This document shows, one piece after another, positions 37,869 to 51,400 of a DNA stretch of 64,000 bases. This stretch comes from Callipepla californica brunnescens (Eukaryota; Chordata; Aves; Galliformes; Odontophoridae): assembly GCA_023055505.1 (NCBI GenBank), contig JALIRH010000013.1, forward strand, positions 4,588,001 through 4,652,000, given 5' to 3'. The notes under the pieces are model-generated. The model ran no database searches and was not told where the DNA came from. It saw only the letters and a program-made list of their open reading frames with translations. The stretch's first letter is position 1, and each line of letters opens with the position of its first letter. Made by a program: the position numbers and the translations under genes.

Positions 37869-40800
37869 AACTATTTTATTTTTAACACCTCAGAATTCTC
37901 CTTCATTCTACTTTGGGTAAATTTACATTAATTGTAACACGTGATAAATACAATTCACAATTTCCCTTATACAATGCATATAAGGAAAAGGCCTGGCTTT
38001 GCTTAGGTTTGGAGCGTTATCATCAGGGTTTTTTTTTTTCTTTTCTTTTATGTGTTCAAAACTACTGCTATTTCATATATCTATATCACTTAGTATTTCT
38101 GCCCTTCTTCTATTTTCAAACTACCCAAATATTTGCACAGCAAACTGGGAAGTTCCAAGAAACAGAAGGTGATGAAATCTGCTTTATGTCACACAGTACA
38201 ACTTACTGTATTGCTGTAGCAATTCTCACAGGTCCACCCCTAAAGGACAGAATCCACAGCTGAGGATATACTTTTGACTTACACACAGCAGAAGGTGAGG
38301 GGTCAGCATGTACACCCCAAAAAATTAATCCCCAAATCAGTTACTGACTATACTAATATTCAACACAGAACTAGTTTGAACTCATATCTGCAAGAGGAAG
38401 CCATCACCAATGTTGTTCCTGCCTGCTTTACCCGTCACCTGTTATTGTGTGTATTCAGCATGCTAATGTTTTGACAATACTGATAATGAGAAGCAATTTA
38501 GGGGTTCTTTTTTTGAGGCTATGATCCTGCAACGCAAATAGCTTCAAGTCTTTTGCTTAATAGAAAGATTCCAGCTGGAAGATGATCGGAGGCAAATAAA
38601 TTTATAAGATTATAACAATAAAAGCATATTAGAAATTCTGCACTTATATTTACTAAACGGCCATTCCAACAACTTCATATTCCTGCTTCTACAGTTGTGT
38701 TTACACCATTAATCCTGCGGTCAGTGGTGAAAGTTTCAGTTTCCTCTTGGCTACTTTTCCATAATACCCCATACAACAACTACCATGCACAGACAAGGAT
38801 ATAAGAAGTGAGATATAAGATAGTAAACAGTTCCTAATCTAATGCAGGAGTGATCTCCGGGCAAGAAAACTATGTGCAGGACTAGATATTCACAAACAGT
38901 AGGACTCTGTTCAAACAGGATCGTGCTCTTGGTCCTTTGTTTTGGACCCAGTCTGCCTCTGCAGTATCATCCTAAACAACACTGTTCATCACACCTCTAA
39001 TAGCTCACGATCTGCCACAAGCGTGATTGCTTTCAGGATGGCAGATCCCATTTAGAATCCATTAAATTATTGTATTAAATCCAAACAATGTTTATGAGTG
39101 ACCTTTTTTACGCAGGAAAAGGATTATTCATATCAAAAGATTTCCCCAAGCATTCTGGATTGTTTTTATTGGACTCCAGAAGCCTTTACAAGTCATAATC
39201 CAGCCCATAGCACAGATAAGCCATGTGTATGTTACAATGAATAATAAATACATTACTTTGGCACTTCTAAACTTTCCTGTGAATAAGCCAAAACACATAA
39301 CTACATTTTAGCTAGGCTATACAAATATAATTAGTTTTTGTTGTAAAAAGTTATTGTTTGTTTAAATGCTGTAATCCTTCTGCTAAATGTGAAATGGAAT
39401 TTAATTTGGTGGCACCAGTAAATACTTCGAGGCCATTTCATCAAAGCTGCCTAACATAGTTTTTCTTTCCTGATGACAATTCTACATTTCCATAATTACA
39501 ACTATTTACAATTTTTCCTGCTGCTTCCTCCAGTTTGGTTAATGGAATTCTCAAGAAGAAAAAGAAAATATGTGAATGTATATACAAAAGGAGGAGAGGG
39601 GAACAAGACTTCTACTGATCTGTGAAAGATGTATGCATTTCTTGGTGTGCATACATTGGATTTATTTTCAGATACGATGCACTGAAGAGGAAAAGAAAAT
39701 TGCACACCTGAGCTTTTTGGTTCAAATGTTGCAAACATCCATGTAATTCCTGCTAGATGGTTTAGCCACAATCTCATTGATCGAGGTCTAGTCTGTGCTT
39801 AAACCCTCAACATCTTTAAGTCCCACACATGATCTATGATGGCAATAGCTGTAGTATTTAACTGACACAGACACAGTGTTTGATTAAGTGCATACATAGG
39901 AAACACCACAGTCATTAGAATTATTTTATAGCGGCTGTGCCACAAAGTGGCAGCCCCCCCTGGCTTCTTAACGTGTTTAAGCTCACATGTTTTAAGTAGT
40001 AAATGCATTAGGTAACTTCAGTGTTTCTAAGCTGAACTGCCTCAACTTTTAGCATCTCTGCTCTATACAAATCACTGCCCTGGATGAGAGAAAAGAGTGA
40101 AAATGCACAAGCAACTCACTTTCAGAACATCTGAACACCTTGGGCACTTCACACAGGGATGCCAGACAAGAATCATGACCAAACCAGCACCAGCAGGAGG
40201 CAAACAAGAAACTCTAGCCATGCCTAACCTTCTGCTTTCTTTACACACTGCTTGTTAGCACCTGTAACAGCCAATTCTCTTCAACTTTTACTAACTATAT
40301 GAGTTAAAACAAAAAATCAAAAAAGAAGCTTCCTCATCTGGGAATAAATGAACATTTACGTATCATCACTGAAGGTACGAGAACAGCCTGATCTAAATGT
40401 CAATCAACAGTTGTGAGGATCAGAATGGCATACAGTGTGTGCATACAAACACACAAGTATATGTACATGTCCTAAAAGATTTGTAGAAAAGCAGAATGTT
40501 TTGAACTCCTAATTCCATTTGGCTCTTTACAAACATCTGGCTCTACATTTGCCTGTATTCAGCCCTTGCTGGCTCACCTCTAAGTGGTGAGTTTCAATGG
40601 GACAGTCCCTGGCCCAAACAGTTAGAAAGTAAGCAAAAATGAATCAATTGGGAAAGGTATGACTGAAATAAATAAAAGAAAATTACTTTTACTTTACCTC
40701 TGCCTACCAAAGCATCTTCAGGGCTGTGCTGCTTATTCATCCGTCTTGAGATCTTTTTTGCTGAGCAATGGGTTGATTTTGCAAAAGCACTCCCAAACTT

Positions 40801-41235
40801 TTCTGTTTGCAAGGGATGAACAGTGTAATCTTTAAACTTTTTCCTTACAGTTCTGACCAACTTTTCCCAGGAACAGCAGTACCATCTTGAGAGTAACCAG
40901 CACAGATCACTTTCTTGATTTAGTAACTAAGGAATGGCTCTCAGCTCATTGGAATCCATATTACATCTCACTTATTTGCTTTAATTGGTTTCAATGTTAA
41001 GAGCAAGACCACATTTATGTCTCTATTATGCTGCAATTTATTTATCAACTTTGAATAACATAGTAAAGTGCAGAGCACTAGTTGGCAAGAGGTATTTATG
41101 AACTATAAAGGAAAATTATTGTTCCTTCGGAAGAACATAATGTTTCTCATCAAAGGCCTTTAAGTCAGACTCTAAGTGCTAATTCTTACCTAATTTCTTT
41201 AAATAAGATCTGATGAATCTCAATTCCTTCAAATT

Positions 41236-41251
41236 AAAAAAAAAAAAAAAA
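41236..41251 (+). repeat. Poly-A tract
   Basis: Sixteen consecutive A preceded by CTTCAAATT. No retroposed transcript was recognised upstream, so it is listed as a simple repeat only. Confidence 0.8.
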
Positions 41252-44200
41252 GCACTTAGGAAATGGGCTGGAGATGACTGTAGCAAGGTGAAAAACAATT
41301 AAATCTGTCACTACATTCTGAACTCATTAATATGAATTTACGCAGGGCAATGGTCTCCTATTTCAAATAGACCTGTCAGTTTGTAAATTCCAAGTATCTG
41401 CAACCCTTACTTCCAGCCACACACAGAAAAGTTCTGCCATTAAAGAGGGTTTTCATGCTTTTCAGTTGGCAGTCAGGCATGTAATTAATCAATTTCGAAG
41501 TGCTGATGCAAATGCTGGGTTTTGCATGTGCATATTTACCATCTTCAAACACTATATCAAAATTTGGACCACTTGAGTAAATCATCTCCAAACTGCTTCT
41601 GGTTTGCTGGTTTATGTCTCTTTCACAGCAATTTAAATTTTACATGCAGATCTGTACGGAATGCTTTGTTTCTTTGCATAAATAAATCAAATGCACAAAG
41701 ATAAGAACAATCTTTTTCCATAAAATGGCAAGCAATTTCGACACAAAACAGCTTCCTTCATCTGACATTGAACCTATGCTGGCACTTTAGAACCCGGGAA
41801 AACATATCTGTGTCGTACAGCTAAAAGCACATCTAATAAATCTGTTTTCATCAGTTCTTTATATGAAAACAATATAAAGAAATTAATTTGACAAGATAAA
41901 CACACATAGAGGGACAGCACGACATGCCCTATTAACTGTCATAAAAAAGGACAGAAGCTTTTTGTCACTAGTGATTTTACCAAATGTAAGCGACAGAGAC
42001 ATAATAATACTGTGAACCTGAACAAAGAATTAGAACTGCTCCTTCAGGGTGGACTTACATCATTTTAATTTTGGGCCTCATCAGCATATTTTCTTGCACC
42101 TTGAATTATAGGCAGTCTACTAAGCTTCATCTTGCAAATTGTTTATTAGAGTATGTCAGGAAAAATTACTACTGAAATTGTTTAATGCATTAAAATCACT
42201 TGGTCTATCAAATGAACATTCCCAAAAGCAACGGGGAACAGCCATCACGATTCCCTGTTTCTTTAACTGATCATGCACACAGTCCTATCCTCTTGTGAAA
42301 GTCCATATCAAAGTCAGTTCTCAAAAGATAAAACATCCATTACAATTTGCAGTCTCAAGAAGGGGACTGCTCCTGAAAGGGAGACAAACGCTTCCACCTC
42401 CTGCCTGTCTGGTAGGACATTCCACACACTGCTATACACTGCAGTCACCAAATGGAAGGAAATGAAACAGTTCACATGTCTACGTGTTGTGTGTTGCTGT
42501 ATTCTTAAATTCTCTGAGAAGAAAGATGATAGCATCTGTTGAGACTTAAAAAATTAAAATGCTCTTTAGTTGCTGAGGTTTAAGTGTATTAAACACCAGA
42601 AGTGTTGCTGTAACTCTTTAGACAGAAAAAACATCTTGGCAAGATTGCCTCGGCACCTAATGTAGGGAACAATGAAAAACTAAACCTCAGCAAGCATCTA
42701 TTCTTTAACTCATTTTCACTGTAATGTTGTTTTCTTTCTGTTCATTTTGAAAAAAATTCTATCCACATCTTTCATGCTAGTGAGAACTGCAATACTCTCT
42801 TTTACATGACCTGTCTTCATTTAAGACGCTGGAATAAGTCCTGCATAAATGCTTGAAAACAAAAGCCTTATTACTATGAGCCCCAGCACTCCCTATAGTG
42901 TGGCAGCACATCATTCCAACCCTACTGCTCCGTGTCCTCGTGAAAACGAATTCACACCTCTGCTCTTTGAAGTTTTGCTACCTGGATATAATAGCTGTTA
43001 TTCTCTGTGATCTTTCATATCTACGTTAAACAATGGATATGTAACAATGGGCACTTTATGTATTAAGCTCTCTCTAAATCATCACATGCTTGGTCTCATC
43101 ACTCTGTGCCCCTCCAGTTCCCACTAAACCTCAGATATCACAGTAAAAGCAAGGAAGCAGCAGCTAACAAATACAATTAGCAAATTAAAGCAATGCCTCG
43201 AGCTATTTAGCAGCTGAAGTAGTTGGTATTGATTTAACTAGAAACTTCTTATCCTTGACTCAGCCAGCTCAGTGGAACAGAGCTCAGCCTTTCTCTTCTT
43301 TGACCTTCTTGGCCTAATTACAGAAAGGTGTCTTGCAAGCACAGGAGAGTGCTGACTGACAGCAGCAGTCTTTCATTCAATCACATTCCCAGTGTGACTA
43401 ACATGGACATTTCAGCTTTCTAAAAGCATTTATTATTTACTAATTAGAAAATTCCAAATTTTGTCATTTCTTACCAGCACCGAGAAAGAGCAGCACCTGC
43501 ACAGTCTCAAAGCTGAGCCACATCTGTTAGCACATCTTTTAGTTCTCAGACTTCGACTTTTGGGAAGAACAGTATTTTGGACTTTAAGAAACAATAATAC
43601 AAAAACCCCTCTGGGATCCACGTTATACACAAAGTGAAAATGATGCATTTTTAAAGAACAGTTTTTCTTTTGGTGGCACATAAAGTTTAATTCAAGAAAA
43701 AATACATTATTTTGGCAGTAATCCAAATGTTTAATTACTTACCTATTATTAAGAAGGAATAAACATACACATATAAGATTCCCTGCTTCATCAAAGCAAA
43801 CCTCTGAATAGTTCAAAAGCAATGAAATAATCTTTGATGAGGCCATAAATAATCATAACAGACTCAATTTACTACTATTTTCCTGGCAATTTCTGCTACC
43901 TCTCCAGCCCTCACAAAGTCAGACATTCTGGTCTCTGTCTCCATCTCCCTCCATTTAGCAGGATCTTAAAGTTACATCAAACTACTCATATCCTGCTCCT
44001 TTCTTTTCCCACACCCAAGTGAGCATGATCTCCCATCACCCATATGGGCAGATTTTGATTGCTTTTGGACTGAGATGGAGATACAACTCCAACCTGATGC
44101 TGAACGCCTTGTAGGAGGTAGACTTAAATGACATTAAATTTCATTTTAAAAGTGAGATCGCAATAAGGACGTTGAAAACCTGAAAAAACGAGGAGGTGTT

Positions 44201-44640
44201 CTAAGATTCAAGAAAAGAATAGTAAGAGATCTCAGCATTTCTTCTGAATGCCAAATAAAGGCTGTAAGGAAAATCCAATATATAAAATCAATCTGAAAAA
44301 GCATCAAAGATGTAAATAGAATAGTTATAGATTAGTGTAGCTTTGAGTTTATTGGATTCTATGGTAGAACTGTGAGAAAAGTAGGGTTATAATCTCATTA
44401 CAGAAAGGTAAGCATGGTCTCGGGTAGATTAAAATGCAGGTTGAGATGTGAAAGACGTACCAGCAAGCTGACTTGCATCTCTTGATTTTCAACATGTAAA
44501 CTGCTATGATCTCTAAAATAAAAGAGGCTTTTGACTTTTCATTTTCAAATATTAAGTCAGTACTACCATGACTTGACCACTCAGTATTTAGGTATGTAAA
44601 TACATTTTTAATCTCTTCGGCTGTAAGCATATAAAAAGAA

Positions 44641-44700
44641 TTTCACAGAACCGTAGAATGGCTGAGCATGATGAACACCTCCTGTATTTTCAGACCTCAG
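44641..44700 (-). mobile_element. Possible worn CR1 3' end
   Basis: TTCACAGAACCGTAGAATGG then CTGAG resembles the start of an antisense CR1 3' end (a CACAGAAT-CATAGAATGG-CTGAGGTTGG type sequence). The expected GGAAGGGACC and GATCATC blocks that should follow are absent. It is either a small remnant or a chance match. Confidence 0.35.
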
Positions 44701-45276
44701 AGCAAATGAGTTGGGAATCATTATGAACATCAAAAATCCTTTTTTTTTTTTGACTCACTGTTTTTAAACATTGTCTCAATAACATTTTTTTAATAATCTG
44801 AATCTGAGGAAGGTTTTATAAAAGGCTTGTGATGATATTATTTGAAACCTGCAATCCTTCTCTCAGTTGTATTTTTATCCATCTTATCCATAATATTTAT
44901 TGACATTTATCCACAAAGATATTGTTTGCAAAAAGAATGTAGTATCCTAGTAAAAATATCCAGCAAAACTAGCTCTTTTAAATCTCCATCTCCCTTGCTG
45001 GATTCTCTTATAGTTTAGAATCCCCTTTTTTCTACCCCCTTTTCTTTTCTAGAATTACAGACACTTAGGAAACACCCATCCAAGTAGAGTTCTTACTAGG
45101 ATAGTGGGAATGAGTTAAGGATTTTCTCTCTCTTATGCTCGTTACAGTCATTATCACAGGAACAGATTCATGTTATGCTGTTTATTATTTATACTTCTCA
45201 TTATATTCTTTGTCACAGGGCTGCAGCATCAGAATTTTAATGGCTCATATATTCTGTGGAAGATAATAGTAAAGTG
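44701..45276. other. Unique AT-rich non-coding stretch
   Basis: No gene or repeat is recognised apart from a 12-base T-run near 44739-44751. Sequence is AT-rich throughout. Confidence 0.6.
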
Positions 45277-45420
45277 TACTACTTTGACCTTTTCAGTGTC
45301 CCATACTTTGATTCATTAGCCGTTCCTATTTTCTTCTATTAACAGCATCAGTAACCTGGGAAAAAGAGGTATAGCAGGCAACCAATCAAAAAGGACAACA
45401 CTGAAAAGGTTAAAATTTAG
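45277..45420. repeat. Imperfect inverted repeat, arms ~50-60 bp
   Basis: The left arm starting at 45277 and the reverse complement of the right arm ending at 45420 share ACCTTTTCAGTGT exactly (45287-45299 against 45398-45410). They then share a TTTGATT block and further weaker matches reaching towards TTCCTAT/ACCTCTTTTT, leaving a loop of roughly 20-30 bases around 45345-45362. The whole unit is about 144 bases. A fold-back miniature transposon, a transcribed hairpin or a structured conserved element would all look like this. No known family is recognised. Confidence 0.6.
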
Positions 45421-48400
45421 ATGTATAAATCTATTCAAAGTTTACAATCCTTTCCAAACTGTGATTGGGATTAAAATTACGTCAGTCTTCTGGTAAAGAT
45501 TGCAGCTGGAATAAAACCAACGTAAATAAGTTTGAAATAAGATAGAAATCCTTACCTCTTTAGCAAAAGTCATGGGTCAATTACCTCATTAAACACTCTA
45601 TTTGTCTTACACCCTGTCTGCCAATTTATGCCCGTGCTACAGATACAGTTAGAGGAAATTATGTTATCGTTGCATTGTCATGTAATAAAGATAAGTGACA
45701 CTGAGAACTGCTGCCTGCAATACAGTGTAAGAAAAATATTTTGAATAACATACAGTTTGCAATAAAAGGATCCTCAAGTAGGAAAGCCGAAGTGGCTCAT
45801 GCACAATTATTTCATGAGCAGCAAGTATCCTCAAATGATTTCTTAGACGGTGTTTACTGCACAATAAGACTAGACTCTTGAGTACAATATAAAAACATTT
45901 CTATTATAACAAAGATAATGATGCTAATGGCAAATGAAAAAAAAATAGGAGTATAGAAGTGAAAAATTCATTCATATCACTATTCCATTTTACTACTGCA
46001 CACTCGTTGTAAAAGCAGGGTTATTTTAAATTTCTTTAAAAGTGAAACAAATGAAAAAAAAGAAAAAAAAAAGGAAATGCAGCTCTCTCCTTTATGTGAT
46101 TTGCTTAACTTCAGACATTTCACACTATTGTGCTGCTGACTGCAACATGAAGAAGATTCTACAATTCAATAATTTCTTAAACTAATAAGGATTTGATAGA
46201 AATTAGGTTATTCTAAAATTCCTCCAGATGCTATATTTCTTAGCACAGTAGAGTATTCTAAATGGAAGATATAAATAAAAACCTTGAAGTAAACAAATTG
46301 TGTTAAATTAGAATTTCTTTACCTGACTCACATTGAAATTTGGTTTATGATGTGTGTAGTGATAACTGAAAAGAGGTATTGGACATTATCATTGAAAATA
46401 GCTTTGTTAGAGCAATAGAGTCATGGAAGATTTAATCTCTGCTTCAAACACTTTATCATAACAGATGTTGATGAGTTTAGAAAAACACAACCACACTTCT
46501 TCTTTTTGGTTATCTGAGAATTCTTTGTTTCTTCTTTTTCACATTCTTGGCAGTCTGTAGTTTAACAATTCAAGGAGGGATATATCTATTTTATTCAATG
46601 CAAACTTCATTAAGCAGCCAATAAATATGTTTTATTGTTCTTTGCATAGTATGCATTAACCCCTCTCCTATTTAAAAAAGGCCATATATTTTGAGTTCTT
46701 ATAGTCACTCAATAGCTAATCAGGAGCTCGTGCCATTATAAATGAGCTGAAGACAATGCATAATGTCATGGCCTGAGTGCTGATTATTCCTTAAAGAAGA
46801 AACTTCTATTAGTAAGAGGTCGTTAATGCAATACAATGTTTAACTTTTGGCATAAATTATTTCTCAAAGCCAAATATATTAACACAGTGGGCATTTTTTA
46901 CAAGATCGTCACCAGAACATAACGCATTTATACAAATTAAAGGATAAAAATGATTTCCTGGCGCTAGCTTCATTTCCTTCTTTTTCATAATGTCTATACT
47001 GCAGTCTCTACAATCAAACACAAACTTCTTTTGCATTTGCAAATCCTACTACATTAATTTTTATCTTATTAATAATGTTCTAACATTTCCACACCTGCAT
47101 TATTATGCAGAGCACTGGGAAAGTATTTTAGGAGTTTCATAACAGCATTAGTGTTTTATTTCCTGTGGGTTTCCTTGTGCTTGCAATGCATTTGGCACTG
47201 ACAGATACAAAAGAATGTGCCCCCTTTCCCAAGTCACTGAGACCCTTAACCCAACCACCAGAGCGCCCACTAGAAGCCCTCAGTAAGAACCTTTCCCAGA
47301 AGCTGTGCAGGAACTGACAGATTCTGCTTCCAACTCACTACAGTAATTCCTGAAAAACTCATTAGCAAGCCATCTTAGCAAGGAATCTAGCCTGATATCA
47401 CCTGAAAACCATGAATTTGAAGCAACACCACAACACATCTGTTTTCTAGAGATATGTCCTTCCTGTCCACACATAAGGTTTTAAGTAGGGGAGGTTTCAA
47501 AGGCTTTCACTCTCCAGTTCTTCCAGGATATGCGGGCTTCCCACTTTTCAAAAAGATGTGGGGGAAATGCCTGGCATAGAGCATCAACTCTCATCAACTT
47601 CACATCTGAAGCTTCAAAAGAGAGGCAGAATCAGAAAGGCATGCGCCCAAGCTCTCACACATTTATGTGTACTCCTGGGTTCTCTATTACTTTCTATCAT
47701 CAATATGAAAGAGCTCTTCCTCCTTTGTTTTGTAAGGAGGACGTTTTAAAACAAAATCACAGAAAAGATTAGTCTTTTTTATATTTGGAGTAGAAAAGAA
47801 TGTGTAGACAATTAACATTTAGCTTACGTTGCATCTTTGAGAAGAACTTTTAAATTACTACAGATTTATGGCCTAACTATTAATATGAATTTTTCAACTG
47901 CATGATTTTCTATTTTCAGTAAATTAACATAAATGTTATTGAGCATTATTGATTGTTTTAGAATACAGACTAAGTTCAACAGCGTTTTTAAAGACGATAG
48001 GTTTATAGTAAGAAAATAGAAATATGAGACTTACTCTTTTCCCCAGGACATCAATTATCATAACAACATTTCTACGGATTCTTTCATGTTGTACCTGTCC
48101 CTAAGACACACTGTACAGATGTCAGTAGACATGAAATGTAAAAACACTTCAGAAACACTTCAGTCTGACATAAGGGGATCTATCTTCAGGTATGTATGAA
48201 GCAAAAACACATCATCATTACACTGGTAAAAAATTAGAAGCCCTAATATAACAATTAACATATAATTGTAGTATTATACTGTACTACATATTAAAATTGC
48301 ATCGAAATTTTACTTAAGAATGAAGCCCTTCATGAGTAGGTATATACTATAATAATATACTTTGTGTGAACAAGTTTATTCCTAGAGCTCCTTTGTTTGC

Positions 48401-51400
48401 CACACTTCCAAAGGTATTATGTGGCACACAACTCCTTAAATGTAAATCCATCAAGCACTGCAGATCTATTCACATTTCAAGTGAAGCAACTTATTTAACA
48501 ATTTCTTAGGCAATGTCTCTTGGGTTTAGCTGCAGGCAGGAAATGAAGTATAATTAGCACTTTTATGTGGCATTAACAAACAATCTTGTTAGTTCATTAC
48601 TTCTTAATATTTGCATCAGTCTTCTGAAAGAAGATTAAGACCAACTGTAATTTCCATATGTGAGATTCAGTGACTATAAAGCACAAAGAATGTTCACTTT
48701 AATCAAAACCACTACGATGTCTTCAATTAATGCATTTTATTTTTTCCCAAGATCTTTTTGCAAACTTAGTTTTCTGTGAGTGAAGTGCTAATCTGAAATG
48801 TTCATTTACTTCATTCTCATTTCTCAGTTCACAGACATGCCTGGGGTCATAGGGGAAGGATGTGTGCAACAGCACAGAGCTGAATTCATTTTAAAGGAAA
48901 AAACACAATAAAGCTAAATAAAGAGCTCAAATGTGAAATGAACATAGACTTTCTAATTGAAGATTAGTCTGACACATGAAGGTAAATGATAAACATGGGT
49001 TCTCAGTCCCCTATCAATAGGAATACACAAATCCTTAGGTTTTTGGTACAGATTTGATGGATGTGTGAGATCCCTGTATGTGGATCCTGAAGTGCATTTT
49101 CCCAAAACGTCTAGTAGATGCTGCACTGTGGTGTTAAGTAAAAAACAACTCTAATTAGGTTTACTACATATACTATAAATGAAAATGTAGTTAATGAAGT
49201 GGTCTAACACTCAAACTGCACAAATATACATACTCTCCTGCAACATACAAAAGAGAGAAGGAACTTTGACGCCAAAAATTCTCTAAAAACGTAACCCTAA
49301 ACTGATAATAATTAAAAGCTTTCCTTTCTAATCTGTGCAAAACAAGTTTGGTAACTCTTGCATTTAAACTGAAAGTGACAAAGCGGTATACAATCTTTGT
49401 TAGCTTTGATTATAATCTCAAATTACAGAAGATTTTCTTTCAGGACACGCAGTGTCCCTTAGTCACAGAGAACTCAAAAAAGGTCTATCTTAATATTTTC
49501 AGAATCAGGTTTTACACTGAATCAAGAACTTTATGTTCATTGCATTAAATTCATTAAGGGCAATATGCCATCGTAGGAAAATTTTTACAGCCAGAATCTA
49601 CATCTTCATTAAGTTCCTTTTTGTTTTGAGTGCTTTGCCAATTCTACACTCATTAAAATTACTGCAGTAAATACTGCATTCCATTATTAGCCATATACTA
49701 CGATTTCAATGTGCCATTTGCTGATAAAGTAAAGAGAAACACAGGCTAACAAAAGAGTAACATCCTCCATCTTGGTGGAAATAACCACTGTGCATAAGGA
49801 ATTTACACACAGTCAGAAGTTTATAAATCTGGCAAAAGAGTTGAGGAGAATGTGAAAGTGTTTATCTTTTCAATTCAAGCTAGAATCAAAGAAACCAAAG
49901 TCACCAATGTGTGGCATGGCTCAACCACAGGATATTTTCTAATCAAAGCTAGGTTGTCTTCATTTGAATGGTGGACTACTGCTGACCAGGATATTTCTTT
50001 GTCCAAAACAAAATACTGTTTCAGTTTACTTTTGTCTCAGCCAAAGCAGGACTATTTACATCTCTTTAAACATTCTAAACAGGTTTAGCCTGCAAGCAGA
50101 GACAAATTTTCTTGAGCTATCTAGGGGGTCACTCCTGAAAACTACTGAAACAAGACGCCTGCAAAACCAACAAAGCAGCATGCCTCAGACAGTTTGTAGG
50201 TTTCTATGCATATGCGTACACACCCACACACATACATACATGCTTCAACTTCATAACAAAGAAAATCAGAATTAAAGAAAAGAAAATGAACAAATAAACC
50301 AGCTCTTAGATCCTACAATGTAGCTGCCCAAACACTTTCAGTGTCTCATCTAAAATTATAAACAAGAAAAAACTGTGACATAAATCTGAACAGAGAAATA
50401 TGGAGGAATCTTATTTATCATCCAGAGAAAATGAAGGCAAAGTAATCAAGATGTGATGACAAAAGCCTCTACTACAGATTTGGTTATTCAATAATTTAAA
50501 CACCAATGGACTGCTGTGGTTTAGACACATGAGGCAGGCTGTATCTGAGCAATCACAACTGCATGTAAAATACAGTAACTGGGCTATAATATGTACCTAC
50601 CACATTCTGTTTAGTGCACATTCTGTCACCACAAAGGCTGGTTGTAAATAGTGCCACGACACAAAGGGAAGTTGTGGTGAGCTGCGATTAAAGCATTGGC
50701 TTGAAACAGTTAAAGTTGGTCAGGCTAGCTTGAAAGTTCCCTGTTCAATGGATTTTAGCCAGATCCTTAATGGTACTTGAACGTTTTTATTGTGCTAGCA
50801 TTATGTACTGGCATATTAAACATTTACTATCGAAGCTTTCTGCGTGTGAGGTAAAAGACTTGAAATGCTACTCAACAGTATTCTGGTAATAAATATATGG
50901 AGACTGGATATATCCTGGCATTCCTAACTTCAACCTACGTGACAAATTAATGGAAGTTGTGTTACAAAAATATTTTCCCAGTTTATTCTATGGTTTACAT
51001 ATATTTCCCATTGGGGGAGGCAAAGGATGCCTTCCACAACGTCTGTAATTAATACAGTAACAATTTGATTAGTTAGAATATGTTCTCTAGATTTTCAAAA
51101 CATTATGAGCGGCATATGTTGAACTCCTGACAATTTGGCAACCGATGTTATAACGGGAGGTGCCGCTGGCAATCTCTGAAGTCTATCTGCTACTCCAGAA
51201 CTTAGATGCAAACTGAGCTCTCTTAGTCCTAACTGCAGATGGTGAACTGAAAACCTGCCGTTGCTTAACTTCCTGAGCAGTAGTTTGCTTTCTGTACTTA
51301 CACATGCTAAGTTATTGCAGTAGGAGAGGACTTGCATGTCTCAATGCCTACTGTATAATTCAACAACAAATAATAATACATCACAGTCTTCAAACAAAAT

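Larger units (their letters stand above)
33854..44640. other. Long repeat-poor non-coding stretch
   Basis: About 10.8 kb in which no gene and no clear transposon is recognised. Low-complexity runs are T15 at 37854-37868 and A16 at 41236-41251. Two adjacent short hairpins lie at 34737-34767. Parts near 36110-36330 and 43140-43390 have mixed composition and dense factor-like motifs and are raised as possible conserved elements. Open frames are at most about 140 codons and look random. Confidence 0.55.

Noticed and set aside
50505..50560. CTGCTGTGGTTTA string resembling an antisense ERVL LTR start
   Set aside because: The following sequence does not match the LTR at all.
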